Of a stretch of DNA of 36,486 nt, positions 15,518 to 22,899 are shown in pieces. Position 1 is the first letter of the stretch; each line of letters begins with the position of its first letter. Source of the DNA: Thermogemmatispora sp. (GTDB lineage: Bacteria; Chloroflexota; Ktedonobacteria; Ktedonobacterales; Ktedonobacteraceae); the NCBI RefSeq assembly GCF_019683755.1, contig NZ_JADGHT010000008.1, positions 1 to 36,486 on the forward strand. Reading direction: 5' to 3'. Below the pieces are notes generated by a model. The model was not told the origin of the DNA, ran no database searches, and worked only from the letters and a program-made list of their open reading frames with translations. The translations under genes were made by a program, and so were the position numbers.

Positions 15518-16504
15518 TCAGCCTGCCTCAGATGGCTGGTAAAGCACATCCTCTAGCGCTGAGGCAGGATCAGGAAAGGCCGCCTCTTGAGCATAGGCAA
15601 TGGCCTCGGCTACTGCTTCACGGGCCTGAGCTGCCAAGGCGGCTTCTTCGCTCTCGCTGAGGAGAGCCTCACGCCGGAGACGTTCCGCAAAGAGGCGGAG
15701 CGGATCATGAGCCGCCGCTTCCTGCAGCTCGCTTGGCGAACGATAGCGCTGGGGATCACCTTCGTAGTGGCCACGCAGACGCCAGGTCAGGCACTCTACC
15801 AGAGCCGGCCCCTCACCAGCACGGACCCGCTTGAGCGCCTCGCATACAGCAGCCCGCACGGCCAGCGGGTCCTGCCCGTCTACACGCCAGGCCGGCAGGC
15901 GATAAGCAGCGGCCCGCTCAGTCACGCTTTCGACAGCAGCGTGTACACTCAGAGGCGTAAATTCGGCATAGCCGTTATTCTCGCAGAGCAAGAGGAGTGG
16001 CAAGCGCCAGAGAGCGGCAATATTGGCTGTCTCATGAAAGATTCCGGTATTGACGGCCCCGTCGCCGAAGACCGCGACCGCTACCTGCTGCCGTCCCTGC
16101 AACTGCAAGGCCCAGGCCGCCCCCGCCGCATGGGGCAGGCCGGCCCCGACAACACCATTGGCTCCCAGGACCCCTACTTCAAAAGCAGCAATGTGCATTG
16201 AGCCACCCCGTCCCCGACAATAGCCAGCCGCCTTGCCGAAAATCTCCGCCGCCACCCGTTTCAGATCGGCCCCCTTGGCAATGACATGGCCATGCCCCCG
16301 ATGTGTGACATACAGATAGTCATCGCGCTCCAGGGCGCTGGCCAGCCCCGCCGCTACTGCCTCCTGACCGATAGAGAGATGAATAAAGCCAGGAATATGC
16401 TTGGCGGCAAAATGATCACGCACTGCCTCCTCAAAAGCTCGAATTATCAGCATGGTCGCCAGCAGGTGGCGCGCTACTTCTCCATCAAGCTGCTCAGCAG
16501 GCAA
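15518..16504 (-). CDS. 2-oxoacid (or acetoin) dehydrogenase E1 alpha subunit
   Basis: I place the start at TTG 16504, because AGGAGG lies 7 bases before it; the frame stays open to another TTG at 16528. The product has 328 residues, matching E1alpha/AcoA proteins. Features include FIHLSIGQEAVAAGL (40-54), VTHRGHGHVIAKG with H68 and H71, RGGSMHIA, and the TPP/magnesium motif from GDGAVNTG (147-154) to ENN (175-177). With E1beta it forms the heterotetrameric thiamine-diphosphate decarboxylase that feeds E2. It lies 147 bases after the MmgE/PrpD gene in the same direction. Which substrate it uses is not known; an acetoin-type enzyme is possible, since its length and order (alpha, beta, E2) fit aco clusters too. 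Confidence 0.92.
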   Translation of the reverse strand: MPAEQLDGEVARHLLATMLIIRAFEEAVRDHFAAKHIPGFIHLSIGQEAVAAGLASALERDDYLYVTHRGHGHVIAKGADLKRVAAEIFGKAAGYCRGRGGSMHIAAFEVGVLGANGVVGAGLPHAAGAAWALQLQGRQQVAVAVFGDGAVNTGIFHETANIAALWRLPLLLLCENNGYAEFTPLSVHAAVESVTERAAAYRLPAWRVDGQDPLAVRAAVCEALKRVRAGEGPALVECLTWRLRGHYEGDPQRYRSPSELQEAAAHDPLRLFAERLRREALLSESEEAALAAQAREAVAEAIAYAQEAAFPDPASALEDVLYQPSEAG

Positions 16505-16651
16505 GACCTCGCCTCCTCTCCAATCCAAAGAAACAGATTTGACCCCAGAGGGCAGACGGGCAGCAGCAGGAAGGAGAGGGCGCTCGCCCCTCTGCCCGCC
16601 GTCTGCCGCCTGTTCCTCTATCCAAGCCCAACCAGGGCAGCGTAACCCTCC

Positions 16652-18028
16652 CTAACTGCCCACGGAACTGGGAGTCGGCACCGTTAGCAAGCGTATCAGC
16701 TCCTGAACATCGTGGCACTGCTCTAGCGAGCGAATCAGCTCTATCAGGCGCTGGGTCGCCTCTGGTGTCAGAGGCAGGTCAGGCTGCAGCTCCCTGATCA
16801 GCTCTAGCTCGCGCGCAAAGTCCCAGGCATAGTAGCTGGCATCAATCCGCAGCTCCTGCTCCAGCGTACGACCATCGACAAGATGGACAGCCAGGCGCAG
16901 CGAGAGCGGTGGCATATCCTGACGGGCACGCATCTCCAGCTTGTCGATCAGAGCGCGCGTGGCCTCATCATCAAAATGCCTAAGTGCAGCGAAGGAGAAC
17001 GAGCGATGAGCCAGGGCCCAGGCCACACAGAAAGGCGCACTCATTTGCGTCTGCTCCACCGTTGTAAAGGGCCCGGTGTAGGCCATCCCTGGATAATTGG
17101 CCTCGTAGGAGTTCATCTCCAGCTCGACACGCGCAATAGCCTCTGGAGACAGCTCCTGCTCTCGCACCAGCGCCAAAGCCGCCGTGATCGGGCTTTGATT
17201 GAAGGCACAGACCGGATAAGGCTTGAACGTTACATTGAGAATCTCCCAGGTGCGTCCCAGATGACTCACCACGCGCTCCAATCCTTCGCGTGTCCCAGCA
17301 AAGGCCTGATAGAAACCGGCAGGCCCCTCTAGGGCGATGGCCGAGGCTCGCGCCCCCTCGCGCCCCAGCAAAGCAGCCAGCAGACCATTACGCGCCGCCA
17401 CGCCATTCTCAAAGTGCCATTCCATGGTACCCGAGGCAAACGATTGCGTCGTCCCCCCAGCAAAAGCCGAGGCAAAGCCAAGGGCCGCTGCTAGTTGCTC
17501 CTCGCTCAGGGCCAGCGCTTTACCCGCCGCTGCCGCCGCTCCAAAGACCCCATAGATGGCACTGGCGCGAAAGCCGCGCGGCGTTGTCAACGCCGTGAAA
17601 TCGCGGCTGACCGCCGCCAAGACCTCATAGCCAGCCACCAGCGCCGTCAGGAAGGCCCGCCCATCCAGAGGACGTAGCTCGCTCGCCGCCAGCAGGGCAG
17701 GAATAATCATTGTACCCGGGTGGGCTGTCCCATGCGTATCCTCTTGGACGCGCCCATGCAAGATCACCCCATTGGCAAAGGCTGCTCCCGCCAGGCTCGC
17801 CCGCAGCGACGAGCCAATCACAGGCGCGCTCACCTCACTAGTGCCAGGCTCGGCCAGCCTCACCAGGCGGCGAGCAATCTGGGCATACTCCAGCTCAGAG
17901 CCGGCCAGTCCCACTGCCAGACCATGCAATAAGCAGGTCTTGGCCTTATCAATCACCTGGGCAGGCAACGCCTCATAGCTGAGGTTGGTCACAAACTGCG
18001 CAAGCTCCGCGCTCAGCGTTCTTTCCAT
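16652..18028 (-). CDS. MmgE/PrpD family protein (2-methylcitrate dehydratase-like)
   Basis: This 458-residue protein starts at ATG 18028, with GAGGAGG 7 bases upstream. The helical N-terminal domain carries the conserved VQEDTHGTAHPGTMIIPALLA block (94-114; D97, H99, H103), and FASGTMEWHFENGVAARNGLLAA marks the family in the middle. FKPYPVCAFNQSPITAALAL follows, and the smaller C-terminal domain is complete. Known members dehydrate 2-methylcitrate (PrpD) or decarboxylate cis-aconitate; many have no assigned substrate. No methylcitrate synthase or methylisocitrate lyase is nearby, so a propionate role is not supported by context. It sits between the acyl-CoA ligase and the E1/E2 genes, which points to a hydroxy-diacid or branched intermediate in the same pathway. 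Confidence 0.9.
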   Translation of the reverse strand: MERTLSAELAQFVTNLSYEALPAQVIDKAKTCLLHGLAVGLAGSELEYAQIARRLVRLAEPGTSEVSAPVIGSSLRASLAGAAFANGVILHGRVQEDTHGTAHPGTMIIPALLAASELRPLDGRAFLTALVAGYEVLAAVSRDFTALTTPRGFRASAIYGVFGAAAAAGKALALSEEQLAAALGFASAFAGGTTQSFASGTMEWHFENGVAARNGLLAALLGREGARASAIALEGPAGFYQAFAGTREGLERVVSHLGRTWEILNVTFKPYPVCAFNQSPITAALALVREQELSPEAIARVELEMNSYEANYPGMAYTGPFTTVEQTQMSAPFCVAWALAHRSFSFAALRHFDDEATRALIDKLEMRARQDMPPLSLRLAVHLVDGRTLEQELRIDASYYAWDFARELELIRELQPDLPLTPEATQRLIELIRSLEQCHDVQELIRLLTVPTPSSVGS

Positions 18029-18064
18029 TGAGACCCTCCTCTCCTTGGGTACTCACTCAGTCAC

Positions 18065-18150
18065 CTGCTCACCCCTGAGCAGTGGCATCCGCCTGCTCGC
18101 CCTGGGCCGCATCAGCCCTTGACACGACACACCTTGGGAGGCGAGCAAGC
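18065..18150. other. Hairpins in the gap between ligase and PrpD genes
   Basis: CTGCTCA (18065-18071) and TGAGCAG (18076-18082) form a perfect 7-bp stem with a CCCC loop. GCCTGCTCGCC (18091-18101) pairs with GGCGAGCAAGC (18140-18150) at 10 of 11 positions. In the leftward transcript these lie between the ligase and PrpD genes. They could lower downstream expression or mark an RNA processing site; there is no U-run for a standard terminator. Confidence 0.45.
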
Positions 18151-18191
18151 AGATCAAGACGTTCTACCCTATCAGTCAGTCGTCCAGCAGG

Positions 18192-19769
18192 CTAGCTGGC
18201 AGGCTGACTGGAACTGGCCCCTTTGGCCGAGGCGGCGAGATCCTCAGCGACACGCAGACGTAGCTCTCGCTTCAGCACCTTGCCCGAAGGATTGCGCGGT
18301 AGCGCTTCGATGAAAAAGATATGATGCGGGACCTTAAAGCGGGCCAGCTTAGCCTGACAAGCAGCACGCAGCTCCTCGGCAGTCACCGTCTGACCCGGCT
18401 TCACCACCACATAGGCCACCGGCACCTCACCCCAGCGCGGATGCGGCATTCCCACGACCGCCGCCTCCAAAACGCGCGGGTCCTCATAGAGCACCCGTTC
18501 AACTTCGAGCGAAGCGATGTTCTCGCCACCGCTGATAATCATGTCCTTCTTGCGATCAACAATGTAGAGATAGCCCTCTTCGTCAAGATAGCCGATGTCA
18601 CCAGTGTGGAACCAACCATTGCGTAGGGCCGCCGCCGTGGCCTCGGGGTCCTTCCAATAACCTTTAAAGACCTTCGGACCACGTAGCACGATCTCCCCCG
18701 GCTGGCGCGGTGGCAGTGGCTGATCGTTCTCATCAACAATACGCAGCTCTAGATGGAGACAAGGCTTGCCGACCGAGCCGATCTTTTCAATGGTCTTGGC
18801 CTTATCGAGATAGGTATCGCCCGAGACCGTCTCGGTCAGACCATAGGCATCAGCAAACCAGGCCTGGGGGAAGAGCGAGAGCAACTTCTCAATGAGCGGA
18901 ATGGGCATTTTCTCGCCACCATCGATGATGAAGCGAACCGAGCTGAGGTCGTAATTCCAGATGCCTTCAGCCTGCAGCAACATATTGATCATCGATGGCG
19001 GCAGCCACATATTGGTGACACGCTCGCGCTGCACGGCCTCTAACAAGGCCAATGGCTCAAACTTGCGCAAGATAACCACGCTGCCACCTGCATAGAGGAC
19101 CGAGGTCGCCGGCAGATCTAACCCCCCTACGTGATAGAGCGGTCCCACAATGAGCGTACGATCCGCCGCCGTGATGCCGAAGAGCGTGATTTGAGCGATG
19201 TTCTTCCAATAAAGATTGCCATAGGAGATCATGACCCCCTTGGGATAAGCCGTCGTCCCAGAGGTGTACATAAGCCGATGCAAATCATCGCTCCCTACCT
19301 CTACTGCTGGCACATGTCGCCCCCGATGGGCCGCGACCAGCTCATCGTAGACCAGCCAGCCAGCGGGGACGTCCTCTCCCACGCCAAGCACAGAGTGCAG
19401 ACCCGGACAACGCCCACGAACCGCCTCAACGACAGGGGCAAACTCACGCTCACTCACAAGGAGCTTGGCTTCGCTGTGATTGAGGATATAGACCAGCTCT
19501 TCGCCTACAAGCCGCCAGTTGACCGGCAGCGCTACTGCCCCCAGCCGGTTCACAGCAATGATGGTCTCCAGAAACTCAGGGCAGTTCTTGAGAAGAATAG
19601 CAACAATATCGCCAGCCTCCAGGCCACGCTCCTTGAGAGCACAGGCAAGGGCCTCACAGCGCTCCTGAAGCTGACCATAGCTGAGCCGCCGCCCCTCGTA
19701 AATCATGGCTTCTCGCTCAGGATGCCGTTCCGCGTAGTGCTCAATTACACTGCTGAAATTGAAGGTCAT
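18192..19769 (-). CDS. AMP-forming acyl-CoA ligase (long-/medium-chain or aryl acid type)
   Basis: From ATG 19769 (AAAGGAG 6 bases upstream) the protein has 525 residues, the usual length. Adenylation motifs occur in order: P-loop YTSGTTAYPKG (168-178), IIDGGEKMP, ADAYGLTETVSGD, HTGDIGYLDEEGYLYIVDRKKDMI with the hinge, SGGENIASLEVERVL, and the catalytic lysine in PSGKVLKRE (K497). It would activate a carboxylic acid to its CoA ester with ATP, releasing AMP and pyrophosphate, in the cytosol. It is the first gene of the leftward set and directly follows the TTGACG/TATACT promoter with its operator. In acetophenone-type pathways such a ligase acts on the 3-oxoacid made by the carboxylase; here that role is an inference from the divergent HyuA/HyuB genes. 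Confidence 0.93.
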   Translation of the reverse strand: MTFNFSSVIEHYAERHPEREAMIYEGRRLSYGQLQERCEALACALKERGLEAGDIVAILLKNCPEFLETIIAVNRLGAVALPVNWRLVGEELVYILNHSEAKLLVSEREFAPVVEAVRGRCPGLHSVLGVGEDVPAGWLVYDELVAAHRGRHVPAVEVGSDDLHRLMYTSGTTAYPKGVMISYGNLYWKNIAQITLFGITAADRTLIVGPLYHVGGLDLPATSVLYAGGSVVILRKFEPLALLEAVQRERVTNMWLPPSMINMLLQAEGIWNYDLSSVRFIIDGGEKMPIPLIEKLLSLFPQAWFADAYGLTETVSGDTYLDKAKTIEKIGSVGKPCLHLELRIVDENDQPLPPRQPGEIVLRGPKVFKGYWKDPEATAAALRNGWFHTGDIGYLDEEGYLYIVDRKKDMIISGGENIASLEVERVLYEDPRVLEAAVVGMPHPRWGEVPVAYVVVKPGQTVTAEELRAACQAKLARFKVPHHIFFIEALPRNPSGKVLKRELRLRVAEDLAASAKGASSSQPAS

Positions 19770-19978
19770 GACGCGCTCCTTTGCCAGCTCGCCAGGCCAC
19801 AGCTCAGCAGGTAGATCGCCCCTTTGCGCGCTGATACCCGGCAAGCACCTTCCTTCCAGGTTGCTGGACCGCAGAGATAGAGGAGAAGGCCTCACAACGT
19901 AGCGCAGCGCCTCTCCGCCAGCCCGCTGACAGAGAGGATAGTCTGGCTCCTTGGCAAGCACGTATGCGCTGCTTGCCG

Positions 19979-19992
19979 ACCGACCAATCGGT
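19979..19992. promoter_or_regulatory. Candidate TetR operator 1 (leftward set)
   Basis: The minus strand reads ACCGATTGGTCGGT, a near-palindrome that lies 12 bases downstream of the leftward -10, at about +6 to +19 of the transcript. A repressor bound here would block the start of transcription. The same element recurs at 20187-20200. Confidence 0.65.
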
Positions 19993-20004
19993 CTGTTTGG
20001 CGGA

Positions 20005-20034
20005 AGTATAACATAGCCTGCAATTTGGCGTCAA
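20005..20034 (-). promoter_or_regulatory. Promoter of the leftward catabolic set
   Basis: On the minus strand, TTGACG (20034-20029), an 18-base spacer and TATACT (20010-20005). The 15-base block CTATGTTATACTTCC around the -10 matches the divergent promoter at 14 of 15 positions. Transcription should start near 19998. Confidence 0.7.
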
Positions 20035-20152
20035 GAGTTAGTGTAAGTTTCGCACGGGCTAAGATCGCATTGAGCTAGATTTTATCTGACACGGATGTTG
20101 CACTAGAAACTGATACTGGACGACTTTTAAAAGTGCTATGTCTGATAGACTC

Positions 20153-20182
20153 TTGACGGGGGCTCTTCGCCTATGCTATACT
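20153..20182 (+). promoter_or_regulatory. Promoter of the rightward hyuA/hyuB set
   Basis: TTGACG (20153-20158), an 18-base spacer and TATACT (20177-20182), embedded in CTATGCTATACTTCC. This architecture is the same as the leftward promoter. Transcription should start near 20189, inside the adjoining operator. Confidence 0.7.
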
Positions 20183-20186
20183 TCCA

Positions 20187-20200
20187 ACCGACTGGTCGGT
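20187..20200. promoter_or_regulatory. Candidate TetR operator 2 (rightward set)
   Basis: ACCGACTGGTCGGT begins 4 bases after the -10 and covers the expected start of transcription. Six of seven half-site positions are symmetric. It differs from operator 1 at one position. The TetR protein encoded at 25122 is the likely ligand; this is inferred from repeat, position and context. Confidence 0.65.
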
Positions 20201-20279
20201 CGCATAGCGGCGACGCGCCCACAGTAGACGCTGCTATCTGGCGCTGCGCAGCTCATGAGCGGCCTGCTCTTCAGGAGGG

Positions 20280-20303
20280 CAGACGTCTGAGCGCTGACGT
20301 CAG
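20280..20303. promoter_or_regulatory. Two adjacent palindromes in the hyuA/hyuB leader
   Basis: CAGACGTCTG (20280-20289) and CTGACGTCAG (20294-20303) are both perfect 10-bp palindromes sharing a GACGTC core, with centres 14 bases apart. They lie about 90 bases into the leader. They may be a second protein-binding site or fold as RNA. Confidence 0.4.
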
Positions 20304-20389
20304 GGTAGCGTATTGTCGGCCTGGTCTCGTCTGGCCTGGCCCGCACAGAGAGGACGTGCGGCCTTCGTTCAAGGGAGGTCTAAGTAAGA

Positions 20390-20611
20390 ATGAGCGTCTA
20401 CCCACGGTCCAGTGAGCCTTTCCTCTTCGTCCACAAGGAGCCTGTCCAGGGCCAATGCCCGGAGTGTGGCAGCCACAACCTGCGGCGTTACCCCGTGCTG
20501 AGCGAAGGCGGCTGGTGGCTGGTGACGAAATGCCAAGACTGCCTCTATAGCCTTGAGCGCCAGCGCTGGGGCCGCCTCGGCTCCATTCAGCTTCTCTCCG
20601 AGACACTCTAG
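20390..20611 (+). CDS. Small zinc-ribbon protein (73 residues), putative carboxylase/hydantoinase accessory subunit
   Basis: An ATG at 20390 preceded by AGGGAGG (11 bases away) opens a 73-residue frame. Two CxxC knuckles, C23/C26 (QCPECGSHN) and C48/C51 (KCQDCL), with 21 residues between, form a classic zinc ribbon. The rest is short and partly aromatic (GGWWLVT). It is the first gene of the rightward transcript, about 100 bases before HyuA. Acetone and acetophenone carboxylases, which are built on HyuA/HyuB-like subunits, also include small subunits, some zinc-binding, so an accessory-subunit role is plausible. I do not recognise a named family, and a regulator or unrelated role cannot be excluded. 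Confidence 0.75.
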   Translation: MSVYPRSSEPFLFVHKEPVQGQCPECGSHNLRRYPVLSEGGWWLVTKCQDCLYSLERQRWGRLGSIQLLSETL

Positions 20612-20711
20612 CTGGCTTGTTCATGGTGAGCGGCGTCTCATCCTTGTACTTGATTGACTTCACTGGGAGTAGAGTCGCCTCGCTTCAGTATTTCTTCCGA
20701 GGAGTCTTCCT

Positions 20712-22742
20712 ATGCTTGCAGTCGATGTTGGCGGCACCTTCACCGATGTTGTGGCCCTCACTGACCACACGATCAAGGTGACCAAGGTCCCTACCAATAC
20801 TCTGGAGACGGAGCGCTCGGTGCTCGAAGGCGCACGTCTGCTCGATGTCGCTCGTAAACCGATCTTCAACCACGCCAGTACTGTTGGTCTGAACGCCATT
20901 ATTACCCGCCGCTTGCCCAAGGTGGCCTTTTTGACGACGCTAGGACATCGAGACATCCTGGACATGGGACGCACGTGGCGCCCGCTTGATGCCTTGACAG
21001 ATCCTGGCTGGCGTCGTCCCTTTGGTGATGCCGCTGCTCCCCTGGTTCCTCGTTATCTGCGCCGAGGGATTAGCGAGCGTATCACCGCTGATGGCAGTGT
21101 GCTGATCCCGCTCGACGAGGCTCAGGCCCGCGAGCAACTAGCCATTCTCAGGAAATGCCATGTTCAGGGCGTGGCTATCTGCCTGCTCAACGCCTACGTG
21201 AATCCTCAGCATGAGATCCGCCTGCGCGAGCTAGTGCGTGAGGAGCTGGGTGATATCCCTTGTTCGATCTCTTCCGAGGTCTCTCCTCTGGCCAAGGAGT
21301 ATGCCCGTGCTTCGACGACCCTGATCGACGTGCTGATGAAGATCATTTTCTCACAGTATTCGCATAATCTGCTCTCCGGACTACGTGAGGCCGGTTTCGC
21401 TGGTCAGGTGAATTTCGCCGACTGCGCTGCGATGCTGCGTCCGGCAGAGATTGCGATGGAGCAGCCTTTCCGCATTGTCTTCGCCGGGCCAGCCGCGGGA
21501 GCGGTCTCTAGTGCCCACTTCGGACGCCTGATCGGCGAGGAGAACTTGATCTGCTGCGATATCGGCGGAACATCCTGCGATATCAGCGTGGTCACGCGCG
21601 GGCAACCAGTAGTGAATGAGACCTTCGAGCTGGAGCATGATCTGCTGGTGAATGCCCTTTCGATCGAGATCGCCAGCATCGGGGCCGGCGGCGGGAGCAT
21701 CGTCTCTATTTCTCCTTCCGGCGAGATGCGTGTCGGACCAGAGAGCGCCGGCGCCGATCCTGGCCCGGCCTGCTATGGCAAGGGCGGCACGGCCCCCACT
21801 CTGACCGATACCTGCCTGCTGATCGGCATCCTTGATCCCGAGCGCTTCCTCGGCGGACAGATGCGTCTTGATGTGGATCTGGCGCGCGCGGCCTTCGAGC
21901 GCTTGCCGACTTCGTTGAGTCTGGAGAAGCGCATCGAGTACGCCTATAAGATCGGTCTCAATAATATCGCCGAGGGCCTGCTGGATATCACGATTAAGCA
22001 GGGCATCGATCCACGCGATTATAGTTTGATCGCTTACGGCGCAGCCGGCCCGCTCTTCCTGCCGGCGATCCTCGAGCAGATCAAGGCTAAGCGGGTGATT
22101 GTTCCTCCCTATCCCGGCTTCTTCTCGGCGCTCGGGCTGCTTAGCTCCGATCTGGTCTACTCCGACAGCCGCAGCGCTTATATGGTTCTGACTCCGGAAG
22201 TTGCCCCGACCATCGCTCAGATCTATCACGCCATGGAGGAAAAGTTACTGGCGCGTATTCCGGGCGATAAAAGTCAGGTGCGCATCTTGCGCAGCTTCGA
22301 CGGGCGCTTGCTTGGCCAGACCTGGGAGACCCCCTTTGTGGAGGTGCCTGCTGGCGAGATTACGGCTGAGACGATCGCGACGATGATCGAGAACTTCCAT
22401 CGCGTCTATGAGCAGCGTTCAGGCAATCGCTTCGAGGCGATTCCGGTCCAGAGTGTGACCTATCGCGTGCAGGTCGTGGTTCCTTCTCAGAAGGTAGAAT
22501 ATCCTTTCCTGGGAGAGGGCCAGCCGCATGAGGTGGCTCCCGAGCACTGGACGACGCTGCGCTATCTCGGCAATGGTGAGCTGCGGGTCGCCGAATATGA
22601 GCGGGCCCACCTGACAAGTGGGGCCATTGTGCGTGGCCCGGCGATTATCCGTGAACCAACGTCTACTATTCACGTGGTCGCCGGTCAGGTGGCCCGTGTT
22701 GGTTCATGGGGCGAGGTTATCATTGAGCCTGTTGCTTCCTAG
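20712..22742 (+). CDS. HyuA-family subunit (hydantoinase A / ketone carboxylase-like ATPase)
   Basis: Starting at ATG 20712 with GAGGAG 7 bases upstream, this protein has 676 residues. The actin-like ATPase fold begins MLAVDVGGTFTDVV (phosphate loop 4-11). It continues with STVGLNAIITRR, the FAGPAAGAVSSAHFG stretch, the second nucleotide motif CDIGGTSCDISVV, GGGSIV and SAGADPGPACYGKGG. The late motif AYGAAGPLF is also present. The family covers ATP-dependent hydantoinases, 5-oxoprolinases and the large subunits of acetone and acetophenone carboxylases. With HyuB downstream it should form an ATP-driven enzyme that either opens a lactam ring or carboxylates an activated ketone. Context (dehydrogenase, acyl-CoA ligase) leans towards the carboxylase option, but this is an inference. 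Confidence 0.92.
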   Translation: MLAVDVGGTFTDVVALTDHTIKVTKVPTNTLETERSVLEGARLLDVARKPIFNHASTVGLNAIITRRLPKVAFLTTLGHRDILDMGRTWRPLDALTDPGWRRPFGDAAAPLVPRYLRRGISERITADGSVLIPLDEAQAREQLAILRKCHVQGVAICLLNAYVNPQHEIRLRELVREELGDIPCSISSEVSPLAKEYARASTTLIDVLMKIIFSQYSHNLLSGLREAGFAGQVNFADCAAMLRPAEIAMEQPFRIVFAGPAAGAVSSAHFGRLIGEENLICCDIGGTSCDISVVTRGQPVVNETFELEHDLLVNALSIEIASIGAGGGSIVSISPSGEMRVGPESAGADPGPACYGKGGTAPTLTDTCLLIGILDPERFLGGQMRLDVDLARAAFERLPTSLSLEKRIEYAYKIGLNNIAEGLLDITIKQGIDPRDYSLIAYGAAGPLFLPAILEQIKAKRVIVPPYPGFFSALGLLSSDLVYSDSRSAYMVLTPEVAPTIAQIYHAMEEKLLARIPGDKSQVRILRSFDGRLLGQTWETPFVEVPAGEITAETIATMIENFHRVYEQRSGNRFEAIPVQSVTYRVQVVVPSQKVEYPFLGEGQPHEVAPEHWTTLRYLGNGELRVAEYERAHLTSGAIVRGPAIIREPTSTIHVVAGQVARVGSWGEVIIEPVAS

Positions 22743-22899
22743 GACCTTCTGCTCTAGGCGCAACGGGGAGGGGCCGTCTGGCTGAGTACGCTACGCTTCG
22801 CTTGCTTTGCCGTCGGCCTCTGTCCGTTGCCGCCTCCGCTTTGTTCTGCTCGACTGATCGCTTGTTGTATGCTGCTTAGTGCTTGAGGAGGTTCCTACG

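Larger units (their letters stand above)
19770..20389. other. Divergent control region of the two catabolic gene sets
   Basis: No gene is present. The region holds two facing-away promoters with matching boxes, two copies of a TetR-type near-palindrome, an AT-rich palindrome CTTTTAAAAG (20124-20133), and GTCTGATAGAC (20140-20150) just upstream of the rightward -35. The rightward transcript has a leader of about 200 bases with two adjacent 10-bp palindromes (20280-20303). The leftward leader is about 230 bases. Confidence 0.75.

Noticed and set aside
21381-22229. 282-codon minus-strand frame inside HyuA
   Set aside because: It is antisense to well-conserved HyuA motifs and has no features of its own.
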